A stretch of 33,079 nucleotides of DNA, taken from positions 1 to 33,079 of the forward strand of contig LSSK01000465.1 in assembly GCA_001969505.1 (NCBI GenBank). Reading direction: 5' to 3'. Under the pieces are notes generated by a model, which was not told the DNA's origin, ran no database searches, and worked only from the letters and a program-made list of their open reading frames with translations. Position 1 is the first letter of the stretch. Each line of letters starts with the position of its first letter. The translations under genes were made by a program, and so were the position numbers. Below are positions 1 through 9,934 of this stretch, piece after piece. This DNA comes from Zancudomyces culisetae (lineage: Eukaryota > Kickxellomycota > Harpellomycetes > Harpellales > Legeriomycetaceae).

Positions 1-2117
1 GCTTTTTACTCAAAAAAGAACAAACATGCAAGTACCAAAATGGAAACATCCTTTTTTGGTTCATATCAGCTTTTCTCCAATTGATGAGTGGCTAACAACA
101 AAAAGTGTACTGAGTGGATAAGTACATGTTCAAGACATTGCGTCATCAAGCTTAGCTGCTTTATACATACTCTCACACACAAACTCCAATCTGTATGTAA
201 CTTTGCTTAACAACATATTTTTTCAGTTTCGGATATTTTTCTTTTTTTTAGTTTATCAAAAAAATAACGCGAACGAATAAATTGTTATTTATGATCCTTA
301 AAAAACATGAGCGAAGGAAAAAAGAACGCAGAGAAGGAAGAAAATGTATGGTTAATTCAACAATTAAGCAGCTTTTCAGGTGTATACTCTGTGTTGCAGA
401 AAAAAAAATAGAGAAAATAATACATGCTACTTTTGCATACTTTGGGTATATTCACTGCAGCCGAAAAAGAGGTAGAAAGTGATACGAAAATAAGATATGT
501 ATGCGCTCTTTTCCAATTTCATCCATGAGGGGTAGTAAGCTATTTATTTAACAAAGTCATTATTTACACAACTTTCCAACAATATAAATAGTGGTAAACT
601 CAGGAAGGTGCTTAGCTAGGTAAAACTGGAAAATCTAAAAGCATCAATCAAAGTTTGATATTGATGTTACCAATTCTGATTGCAAGACAATATATTACAT
701 CGCTTGGTACACTATTCTTCCATTGTAAATATCAAATTATTCTATGTTCTGCAATAATAGCAGTACAGCTTGCAATCATCAAAAAGATATGGATTAGTAG
801 TATCACAATCATTCTAAATAAACGTGTGTATTAAGCAAGTATTGATAAAAATGGTATTGCTAAACTAAACTAATATCTAATCACAGTAAGCTATAATCTA
901 CGATTTGAGAGATGCTTCTCTCTGAGTATCTTTGGTCTATCCATTATGTCACTATGAATTTCGGAAAAGGGGAGGGGTAGTGCGTGAATCGAAGTATACA
1001 TAATAAAATATCAAAGTTATTTTATACGAGCGAAGTTAGATATCTGAAAACAACATTTTGTACAAATCCTAAAAGAGTGTGGTGCATTTTATTCATTGTT
1101 TACATGCTATTCACACTCTCTCGCATTATGTTCATAAAGTACTTTGATAGCTTTCTTTAAACGCATAAAGGATTCCAGATGTTTTAATGTTGTACTGTGT
1201 ACATAATGTAATCAGATATAACCTGTATTCATTCAGCTTGAGATGCTTCAGTCATGTGTTTATTTTATAGGGCAAGTCGCAACTTTGGAACGAAAATGTG
1301 CAACTCAGTTCCAAAAGTATAGCTGAATTGATAGTTTCATCAGACACCAAGTGCCCTTTTTGTATGTGAGGAATTTTTGCTGAGGTTCTTCACTCTATAC
1401 CGAACCAAACATAATAAAAGTTTTTAGGCAGTGATATTGATGTTGATATTGATATTGATATTGATGATGCTGGTGTTGGTGTTGGTGTTGGTGTGCGGTT
1501 GTGTCATCCTAATGGCAACAGTCCCGTGATTTGTTTTCAAATATCGGCTAAGATCTTGCTACGATTCATTGGCTTGTACCTTTACAACTTGGGTTGTGCA
1601 TAAGCCTTTTTGGTGTAAAAAAACAAAAACTATTTAGGGTTAGTTTTTTTCATAAAATCTCGATTTTGTGTGCGTTTGTAAAATCCCAGCAAAATAAGCC
1701 TTTTACTGGGAATACACTGCAATTTATAGAAAGGCAAAGAGTGCATCCAATAACTGTACAAAATAAGTCAATTATTACCCAATAATATCTACATAGCGCT
1801 TTTAAAAATTTTTTTGCTTATAAAATTTTTTTTAGGAGAAAAAAATAAAGACATTAAAGCCCCCCAAATTAAACCAGGAGGTCAAAATATTCGAGAAACA
1901 GGAGAAATGAAAAAAATTTCTGGCAAACATTTTGGGTTTTACCCTTATGCCCTCTTCTATTGTTAAGTAAAAAAAAATCACAAAAAAAATTTCTTGAAAA
2001 AAAAAAATTTAATAAAACAACTAAGCTCATAAAAGGTATAAACTTTTTGTTTTTGTTCCTTCTAAAATAAATTTAGTTCGAAAAGTGTGAAATCGATCTT
2101 TCGAGAAATCTTCAGAG
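1..2117. other. Gene-poor AT-rich stretch upstream of RPS19
   Basis: No open frame here looks like a gene. The longest frames are short, Lys/Arg-rich or broken and carry no family motif. A GATATT/GGTGTT repeat lies at 1433-1495. Dense A and T tracts at about 1800-2050 directly precede the RPS19 leader and are typical of a strong promoter region. I see no tRNA-like A/B boxes or recognisable snRNA. An upstream gene's 3' UTR may occupy the left edge, but nothing proves it. Confidence 0.5.
1433..1495. repeat. GATATT/GATGTT then GGTGTT hexamer repeat
   Basis: Six hexamers of GATATT or GATGTT type are followed by about four of GGTGTT type. On the plus strand they read as an Ile-Asp/Val-Asp run followed by a Gly-Val run, and the frame stays open to about 1602. 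The unit length of six keeps any reading frame, so this may be the low-complexity part of an unrecognised exon. It may equally be a simple microsatellite. Confidence 0.6.
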
Positions 2118-2349
2118 GTAAGTATAAGTTATGAAAAACGAGAACACTTTCTTATTCATTATCACCTATGTATTGCTGAGATTTGTGAATTTGTGGAAAC
2201 AGTTGAAATCAGATTGATTTTGTTTCCTTTGAGATGGAATCAAACTCCAGTGTGACTTTTTGTTTTTTTTTTGTGTTTTGACTATTTCATCTGCTGACCC
2301 CAGTATATCCGGTGAAAGTCTAACGATTTAATGTGGTATCGATTATTAG
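2118..2349 (+). other. Candidate 5'-UTR intron of RPS19
   Basis: A consensus donor GTAAGTATAAG starts at 2118. A CTAAC branch-site match lies at 2320-2324, and a TAG acceptor ends at 2349, 25 nt downstream. This would leave a 24-nt untranslated piece before the ATG at 2374. Leader introns are common in fungal ribosomal protein genes. A nearer acceptor (CCCAG ending at 2303) is possible, but its CTGAC would sit too close to the AG. There is no coding check on this intron. Confidence 0.45.
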
Positions 2350-2373
2350 ACGAGTAAATAGAAAAGCAAAAAA

Positions 2374-2823
2374 ATGTCAGCACCAGTCACAGTCAAGGAC
2401 GTAAACGCCCACTCATTTGTTAAGGCATACGCTGCTCACTTGAAAAAGTCAGGAAAACTAGATATCCCAGCCTGGACCGAGTACTGCAAAACAGGAGCAT
2501 ACAAAGAACTTAGCCCATTAGACAATGACTGGTTCTACGTTAGATGCGCTGCAATTGCAAGACACATTTACTTGCGCGGAAATGTAGGAGTTGGAGCATT
2601 GACCAAGGTACACGGAGGAAAGATCAGACGAGGAACCAGACCAAGCCACCACGCCAACGGATCAGGAAACGTTGCAAGAAAATGCCTCCAAGCACTCGAG
2701 AAACTAAATATTCTAGAAAAGGACAACAACGGTGGTAGAAAAATCTCATCAACTGGACAAAGAGATCTTGATAGAATTAGCGCTCAAGTAGTTAAGACCA
2801 AGTTGGCTGCTGAGCAACAATAA
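2374..2823 (+). CDS. RPS19: 40S ribosomal protein eS19
   Basis: This 149-residue protein is the small-subunit ribosomal protein eS19, needed for maturation of the 3' end of 18S rRNA and part of the 40S head. It is full length for the family and colinear with it from end to end. Clear landmarks are VNAHSFVKAYAAHLKKSGK near the N-terminus, the WFYVRCAAIARHIYLRG core at about residues 53-69, and the basic GGKIRRGTRPSHH segment at about 81-93. The coding part has no intron, and an intron is likely in the leader (2118-2349). The coding sequence is richer in G+C than its surroundings and uses preferred codons, as expected for a highly expressed gene. The start is the first ATG after the leader, with an A-rich context. 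Confidence 0.97.
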   Translation: MSAPVTVKDVNAHSFVKAYAAHLKKSGKLDIPAWTEYCKTGAYKELSPLDNDWFYVRCAAIARHIYLRGNVGVGALTKVHGGKIRRGTRPSHHANGSGNVARKCLQALEKLNILEKDNNGGRKISSTGQRDLDRISAQVVKTKLAAEQQ

Positions 2824-2998
2824 GTTGCATGTTTCTTTCTTTTTCTCTTACCAGAAAAAAAGACAAGTGGGAATATATTAGTAAAAATGCTACAATACAA
2901 TTAAGATCCGCCTTTTTCTGTTTGTTTGTTCGTTTATTTAGTAGTAAATAAAACATATACTATAAATAAAAGTAAATAATATTGTATTGTCTCTAGTC

Positions 2999-3920
2999 TT
3001 ATTTGGGAACATAGTCCTGCGTTAGATCGATACCCTCCAAATGGGTGTTGGTTATTTTGAACTTTCTGCTCTTCTTCATTTCCCTGGGTGCGTCCGCATC
3101 GGTTGCTGACTTGGTTCTGAAAACCTCCATTTGTTTCAGCCCAGCTTTGTTCATCTCAAACTCCAAATCGGTTTCGTCAGGAACTCTAAGTGTGGTCCAG
3201 ATATCCTTAAATTCTTGATCAATGCTTAGCTTGCTATTTTCACTGTCTGTATTACAAAAGAGAACTCTGGGCGTGCCATCTTTGTTATCCATTGTCAGAA
3301 TCTTTTTATCTTGTTTTAGTTCTTGGATTGCTTTAGAGATATCAATGTATGAGTCTTTGAGCTCTCTAACGCTTATCCCACCTCTACCTTGGTTCTTCTC
3401 AAGCATATGTAGTAGCTCGTCCTTGTTTCTGATACCAAACTCAGGCTTGTATTCAAATGTTTTGTTGGCTTCGTTATATATTATTTTGGAATTGTTGGTT
3501 ACTTCTTTAAAAATAGCACCATCCTTGTCGATGTCTATCGTTGTATACCGATATATTTCTGCAGATGTTTGGGGCCTTCCTACCGTCTATATTGGAATTT
3601 ACAATGGGATTTAGATATTACAACTATTGTTATTTTCCATTCAGTTTCTTGTGTATTTTCAACCTCTTAGTTTTTCATATTTTATATATTCCGAGAGAAA
3701 AAAAAACAAAGTTAAGGTAAAAAAGAAGTATTGTGGCATCTACCTTGAGATGGTTTATAATCGAGTATAGCGAACCTAGAACGTGTCTGCTTTGAGATAC
3801 TTTTTCATTATTTTGAGCAGCCAATGCACTGCTGATCGAATTGACTACTGGTTTTCCATAGACCTCCTGCCTAGCTATGGTCTTTTTAAATTCCTCATGC
3901 TTCTTTAATAGCGAAGACAT
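2999..3920 (-). CDS. TFA2: Transcription initiation factor IIE subunit beta
   Basis: This is the small subunit of TFIIE, which joins the RNA polymerase II pre-initiation complex and helps recruit and control TFIIH. Two exons on the minus strand are joined in phase 0: 3920-3744 (starting MSSLLKKHEEFKK) and 3586-2999. The intron, 3743-3587, starts GTAGAT and ends TATAG. The join gives a 254-residue protein and rebuilds a first winged helix (LYSIINHLKTVGRPQTSAEI). A second winged helix follows (RGGISVRELKDSY...AIQELKQDKKI), then PRVLFCNTD, a DQEFKDIW segment, and a basic C-terminus with NTHLEGIDL. This is the domain order of TFIIE-beta. It is shorter than human (about 290) and budding yeast (about 330) proteins, chiefly at the N-terminus. 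It is convergent with RPS19, with 175 bp between stop codons. Confidence 0.9.
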
Positions 3921-4808
3921 TATATATATTCTCCAATTTTTGGCTTTATTATACAAACAACTGAGGTAAAAGGCTTTTTGCAATATCCATTGAATAATTC
4001 CAAAGTTAACTACTGTCTTCCAAAGAAAATTCTATGTTCCGTATATATAATGCGTGTTTCTTGTAATACGCGTTTAGAGAGCATACAATTCGAAAGTTAG
4101 AGCTCAGTGTTTTATAATCGCAACACCGATTCGTCTATGCTTTACTTTTGGCTTGGTTATATTGCTCTCAAGAATTTTTCAGCTCATTTAGGCTAAACAA
4201 AAACGAACTTGCAATTAAATGCTAAAAAAAAATTCATGCAGACCAATTTATTTAATTTGACCTAATTTCGAGTTTCACCAGAAATAAAAAAGATTTAAAA
4301 GAATCATAAGCCAACTTTACTTTGTACTATTTTTCTCATAGCATTCAGCCTATTCACCTACTCTCGCCTACTCTCACGTCACATTACTGCTACTACGCTG
4401 GGTTTTGATTCTATCTGATTGTAGTTGTTTAAGCCGAATCTAAAATTTGGATTTTTCTTCCACCACCACAGTAGTAAGGAGCAGAGAACTATGTTAACAA
4501 CATCTAAACTAACATCAAAGTGAAATACACTCGCCAATTGGCCGTTTATTACTTTCAACCAAACCAAGTAAAGAAATAATTAGGATAGTACAAAAAAAGA
4601 ACAAAATAAGTAATGTGATAAGTATACAGTGAGTCCAAAATGTTCCAAGCAAATTAGTAAAACTACAATAAAAAGAGTATTAGCACATTTGGGATAATAA
4701 ATATTATTGACAGCATTGGCAGATATAAACTCGGGAAATCGCATCTCGTAAAACATTTACAGTACTGCAGCATTTTCTAGGTATTTTGCTCTTTTTTCTC
4801 TAGGTACC
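3921..4808. other. Intergenic stretch upstream of TFA2
   Basis: It contains the TFA2 promoter and the 3' flank of the minus-strand unknown gene. A minus-strand frame at 4567-4379 encodes a short Trp-rich hydrophobic peptide, but it has no start context, splice support or family match that I can see. No RNA gene was recognised. Confidence 0.4.
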
Positions 4809-5555
4809 TCAAAAAACAAGATCGTTCCCCGAATAACCCAGATTACCGCTGGTCCCATTAGGATTGTCGAACCCAATCGGCTGGAGGCACTCAGGGGTCC
4901 CTGATCGGGCTCCATTCGTGAAGGAACGTTCGTATGACTTTCCCGAGTCAAAATAAAGCCGAAAACCATGATTCTTAGGCAAAGTATTACCTGTTCGACA
5001 AATAGGCGAGTGCGCCAATGGAAAATCGCGGAAAGATCTCGAGCAGCTTGAACCTGACACTTCTTCAGTAGTAACAGAGCATGTGTCGGTAAATGTGTCA
5101 GCGAGCGCATCAGGGTTAGTGTTTAAATCTAGTCTCCTACTGAATGATCTAAAATTACATACAATATCCATCAGTTCCAGCCTCGCTGCATCATCCTCTG
5201 ATTTTCCCGAATTTTCTGGCGAGCTCTCTCTGGATCGTTCGCTTGAGCGTATCGTGCTTGAACTCTGCTCAGATCCCAAGATGTGGCCAGTAAAGTTCAG
5301 CATACAGAGTTTTCTTGGAGATGGCGCAAGGATTTTTGAACTGAACTCCACACCGCTCGACGCTCTATGTTTATGCTTACTGCTGCCTCCATGAGAATTT
5401 CGTGATTTGTTTTTCCTCTCATATTTTAAACTATCATCGTTAGAAGAAAATTGAAAATTTGAAATGGTGTGGGGTCTATTCAACCCAATACCACAGTCAA
5501 AAATTGGATCATCCTTAATCTTTTTAAATGCTTTTGGTCTTTTAGGTTTGTCCAT
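4809..5555 (-). CDS. Unrecognised Ser-rich protein
   Basis: This is a 248-residue open frame starting MDKPKRPKAFKKIKDD. I do not recognise a family. The N-terminus is Lys-rich; the rest is rich in Ser, Arg and Asn with no membrane segment. It has three Ser-Pro sites (APSPRK, ESSPEN, AHSPIC), fitting a disordered, phosphorylatable protein. Its G+C is higher than the flanks, which supports coding. A possible intron donor (GTAATA) on the minus strand begins at 4990, so the last 60 or so residues may be replaced by another exon. An overlapping minus-strand frame is open from about 5110 to 4757, which leaves the 3' end uncertain. A nuclear or regulatory role would be a guess. Confidence 0.5.
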   Translation of the reverse strand: MDKPKRPKAFKKIKDDPIFDCGIGLNRPHTISNFQFSSNDDSLKYERKNKSRNSHGGSSKHKHRASSGVEFSSKILAPSPRKLCMLNFTGHILGSEQSSSTIRSSERSRESSPENSGKSEDDAARLELMDIVCNFRSFSRRLDLNTNPDALADTFTDTCSVTTEEVSGSSCSRSFRDFPLAHSPICRTGNTLPKNHGFRLYFDSGKSYERSFTNGARSGTPECLQPIGFDNPNGTSGNLGYSGNDLVF

Positions 5556-7992
5556 GCTGCTACAAAGAGTTGGGTGCGTTCTTTATGTACATTTATCCTG
5601 TTTTTTTCCAAATGAATCGTGAGTAGAAAGATGCTAGCTATTACCTCTTAAATATTCTTTTTATCTTTAGTTTAACCTAATATGTTTTTTCTTTTGGTTT
5701 TCTTTTAAATCATAGGTGCAATGCTATATTTTTTCATTTTAAGCTTTTTTTTACCATTTCCCTATTAATTTCTCTAAAAACAAAAAGAACTACACTTATG
5801 TATAACTAGAATATTCATCCATTTCGTTTAGCCGAATTCTTTTTCTGGATTATGTAAAATGAGATTCTATAGGCTGAGCTTTTTATGCAATTCTTTGTTC
5901 TCCTATAATAATTATATCTTGTGATTTAATTTCCCACACAAATTATTTTTACGCTTTTTTTGTATAACCAATGGGCTACAGAACACCAATCACTTTTATT
6001 GGAGTTTACAACTGTTATTTAATCATACCACTTCATCTTAGCTAACCTATCTAAAAAAGCATGTTACAATCTACACAAAAGAGGTCAGTTATATTATCCG
6101 CATATTTTTTTTTGTAAATGGTTTTCCATGAACAATGAAATCTTAGGAAGCTGCCTTCCATTTCTCTCAGGAAATTTACCACTTTAACTTTGATACCCTT
6201 TATTTTTACCCAGCTAACATAGTAATTCATGATTTCCCTTTATTTTATTCAACTTTGTTGGCACTTCATTTTCTTTTCTTAGGGCCAGTAAGGGAAAAAT
6301 GCTATTCAAAAACTGCACAAAGTGAGTAAAGCTTTTATGTTATTCCACCTATATTTGCTTTCTATTCGCTAAGGCAGCATGAGTATGGAAATCATTTGAA
6401 CTCAATCGTGGTTTTCCTAGCTATTATTTTTCTGAAGCTCAACGAACGCCTCATTGGGGAGTATACATTATCCCACTAACATTATCCTGAAATGTGATAT
6501 TCAATGCACTTGAATGTATTTACTATGACCTCAAATAATGTAGTTACTCTTTTGCTATTAACTTTATTCATTAGCTTGAACATTTTTCAACGAAATGTAT
6601 ATAAAAAAAAGCACAGAATGGGCAACACACCAATCAAGCGTGCTTTGAGGCTCATCTCCCACATGGTTGTTATTTTTGCTGCGTTTTTCTCACTTTTCGC
6701 TCGTGCCATTGGTTCGTTCAAAGCATTTGAAAAAAAATGCAATTTTTTATCTTGATTGCAAACCACATTGATTTCGAGTAGAATACACACCTGCTATTTG
6801 GAGATTTACCTTACCCCCCTCCCGCCTCTCCCGTCAAATGGAAGCCTGGAAAAAGGTCAAGTTAATGTACACTTCATTTTTTTAGCCCCTAAAACATAGA
6901 CAACTTGTTAAACATCAATCATGCTCTTCCACTATCCCCTCTTAAAAAAACGACATTCCCTTCTACGGATTTTACTTTTAGCCGCTTTTCCTTTCGTTAA
7001 CCATCTGTAATACAACCTGTTGATACCATCGAAACTCACTATACGTTGAGGATGAAGTCTTTGGTGCTATTTATGTACTTTACAGAGTTTCTTAACCAAT
7101 TGCACAATGTGCTAGTTTACATGTAAAAAGAAATGACAAAGTAAAATATATGCGCTATGTGTTATTCATTTCAACAATCTTCTAGTATTAGGGAATGATT
7201 TACTGAACTTTTACTTGTTATCCACAACTACGAAAAAAAAGAGAAAGAACTCTTTATAGTTTGCACTGAGTTTATACACAGCTATTGAAAATGCATTTAG
7301 CACATTAGGATATTGGCGTTGCAATATACTAATCCGCATTGGTTTTTCTTTGCAGTACAAAAAACGGGCACATAAAAAGATGTCGGGAAATGTGGTATTC
7401 GTTCCATTGGCCTTGGTGGTATTAGATGCCCTTGCAATCTCTGCGCACACTGCTTATTCAAGGAATTAATGTACTTCAGCAGAGTGAACTTTTCAGGTTT
7501 GTTGATTGGAATGGCACTGCTTTCAGCTTTATGCTTGAAAATCGCCTGTATTTTAAATTTTGGTTGTATGGTTGAATATGTGCAAGTTAAGAGGTGGCCC
7601 ACGAGAAAAAACTTGCACGCATTCAGCTATACATATTTCAAATGTACACGGTGTGATAGTGATGAACGTACCATCGGTAGATTACAATAGAAACCTCCAG
7701 TATCTCTACCCTGTTTATTTTGGCAATATAAAAGTCCTTTATTCATTTACTTTGTCCTTTTTTTTACTGAGCCTTGGACGAATTATGATAGAATCGCAAC
7801 TCTGTTATTAATAAAGTAGATGGATCGATTATTGCCTATTACTGGTTGCTCATTGCTCAATTTTGCTTCAAATACCAAAAAGAAAAAATAATCCAGCTCA
7901 GATTTATTAGAGGTTAGATATTTCGTTAAAAGCTTAATAGAAAAAGCAGCTGGATGTAAATAGCAGATACCTCAAATACCTCCACAAAGAAA
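5556..7992. other. Gene-poor stretch between the Ser-rich gene and HUB1
   Basis: Only short frames occur. A plus-strand frame at 6504-6755 and another at 7469-7690 encode hydrophobic peptides, and a short plus-strand frame near 7380 starts MSGNVVFVPLALVVLDALA. None has a recognisable motif. I could not join them through credible splice sites, and small multi-exon genes could be missed. The last few hundred bases must contain the HUB1 promoter. Confidence 0.35.
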
Positions 7993-8604
7993 ATGATTGA
8001 GATTATGTGTAATGATCGTTTGGGCAAAAAAGTCCGCGTCAAATGCAAGTAAGTCTTATTTTGTTAACACTTTATTATACGTATTTGTGTTTCAGCTTGA
8101 TCCTTTTTACAAGAGGGGAATAGATTTACCAACGTGCTTAGAACGTAACTGTTCATATAGCATACCATTTGACGATTAGAGAATGTGACTAAAAGTTGTA
8201 CTATAATTAAAATATTACTAGCCCAGATGACACAATTGGCGATTTAAAGATCCTTATTGCTGCACAAACCGGAACTAAGCCAGAAAAGATAGTACTAAAA
8301 AAATGGTAAGTTATCCACGTTTTCTAATATTTATTCTTGTTTTTATAAGCTTTGTAGGCTTTACTCGTATCTTATTTCTATTTTTCACTGTTCTTAAGAG
8401 CAGAGTTAAAAACATGTAAAATCTTTGCAAATTCCATCTTAGGTACACAATTTTTAAAGATCATGTAACTCTTGAAGACTGTAAGTTTCTGTTTATTTCT
8501 ACAATATATAACATACCATCCCCAATATTGTGATATTCTAATATTTTTGATACTTTTTAGACGAGATCCACGATGGAATGAGTTTGGAGCTATACTACTC
8601 ATGA
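7993..8604 (+). CDS. HUB1: Ubiquitin-like splicing modifier Hub1/UBL5
   Basis: Hub1 is an unconjugated ubiquitin-like protein that binds HIND elements of spliceosomal proteins such as Snu66 and tunes splice-site use. Four exons join in phase: 7993-8048, 8222-8305, 8443-8480 and 8561-8604. All donors are GTAAGT and all acceptors TAG. The product is exactly 73 residues, the family's invariant length. Landmarks are the start [19 protein letters not shown], Asp22 (the HIND-contact residue in known structures) in [27 protein letters not shown], and the end GMSLELYYS. The C-terminus carries the conserved double Tyr and no diglycine, as expected for a protein that is not conjugated. Exon 3 is only 38 nt. 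No single open frame covers the gene, so simple ORF searches miss it. Confidence 0.97.
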
Positions 8605-9934
8605 TCATAAGAGTTTTTCGCTCATCTAAGACAAATCTATTTTTGTTCCCTCCTCAGTTAAAGGTTACGAATGGATCTATTTTATTAGATACTAGTCATC
8701 GTTTCAAGGCCGTTAATTGTACTCCAAACAGCGCTTCGCATAAAATATAACCCTAGATCATTATCTTGCTTTTATATAAAGTAACTTGTACCATTTTTGG
8801 GCAAATAAATATTGTTGTCACAGGTTGAGCCAGACAAAAACAACAATCATCCGTGATGTTTCACGCATATTCCACCAGTATACTACTTCCTACCTCACTG
8901 TACCACAGCTAACGTGTGTGGGTCAGGTATATTAGACTTTTACAGAGATATACATATTGATTATCGTTGCATTGTTGATTTTTCCGAATTATAAACCGTT
9001 TTTATTTTGCACCAGTTTTCCCCTGTTATCCTGCATTTGAAACGAAGTGTTGGTATTTGAAAAAGAGAAAGCACCCAGAGCTCTCAGAGTATTTCTATTG
9101 AAAAGATTCTTGAATTGTGGTAAAATAATGGAAGATTTGGTGTCCATGATGATACCTTAGTGCGTCATTGGTGAGGAAATGGGGTTTTGCTACTTTTGCC
9201 GAATACACTCATATGGTTCACATATTTAAGCAGTGTCAGCAAGGCAAATTAAAAAAAGGTAAGGTTTCATAATATTTTCCACAACACCCCCACACCAGAA
9301 ATCAAGCTTACGTGTAAACTTTACACTATCTTGTATAACTTTTTAGGACGCCAACGATGTAATCATCTTATCAAGAAGGGTATTAAAGATACAGAGGAAC
9401 ATGCTTCATTTCTTTCCCTATTCTTTGGGCTTTTGTTTTCTCTGCCTATTTATTTTGGTTTAATTAATTGATTTTTTTTTTTCTATTTGTGGAAAATTAT
9501 GATTGAACAACAATTGCAAGCGTGTGTGGTTAAGGCTCAGGCCAAATTTAAATCTTGCAGCTTTAAATGGAGGAGGTTGGGGGGAGGAAAGGTGGCTAAT
9601 AGCTTGCATTCTTACCCCTTTCCTCTGTAACAAACTGGCACAAAAATAGTCGAAATAGTAAATGTTAGCAAATCCAGAAGCTTTACTATAAATAAAACTA
9701 TCACTAAATAATTGAGTTTCTTGCTATAACACAAAATAAAAACAAAACTAAACAACCTAACAAAGTTTCAGCAAATAGCACGAAAAAAAAACCCAGATAA
9801 ACAGAAACAACACTTTACATATTCAAAGCAGCAAGGACTACACAAACTAAAAAGGAGATAACAAATCTTATTATAAGATTGGAGTAGAAAAAGCATCACA
9901 AAAAGCAAAAACAAGCAAAGAATATGAGGCAAAG
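8605..9934. other. HUB1-HRD1 interval with unresolved exon-like pieces
   Basis: Several pieces look like exons on the plus strand. One at 8824-8926 lies between a CACAG acceptor and a GTATAT donor and reads TKTTIIRDVSRIFHQYTT. A piece from 9016 follows a CACCAG acceptor. An open piece at about 9150-9258 contains FATFAEYTHMVHIFKQ and ends at a GTAAGG donor. A piece from 9347 follows a TTTTTAG acceptor. I could not connect them into one family that I recognise, or find a start codon. The last 400 bases are A-rich and contain the HRD1 promoter and leader. Confidence 0.25.

Noticed and set aside
282-482. 66-codon plus-strand frame
   Set aside because: Lys/Arg-rich low-complexity peptide from A-rich DNA, with no motif or splice context.
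1545-1575. Sequence resembling the 5' part of U2 snRNA (CGGCTAAGATC)
   Set aside because: Only about 11 bases match; the flanking U2 sequence and Sm site are absent.
2544-2738. Second frame inside RPS19
   Set aside because: Shadow of the real gene; the eS19 frame is unambiguous.
4379-4567. 62-codon minus-strand hydrophobic frame
   Set aside because: No family match and no supporting splice or start signals; left as intergenic.
4855-4895. TTCGA-like T-loop suggesting a tRNA on the minus strand
   Set aside because: Stem pairing and A box are absent; it lies in the Ser-rich open frame.
6504-6790. Overlapping frames on both strands with hydrophobic stretches
   Set aside because: Both strands are open, composition is ordinary for the region, and no conserved motif is visible.
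7297-7690. Short frames near 7380-7690 such as MSGNVVFVPLALVV
   Set aside because: I could not join them through credible splice sites to a start, stop or known family.
9380-9410. ACAGAG-like match to U6 snRNA
   Set aside because: The match is limited to a few bases and the conserved U6 sequence after it is missing.
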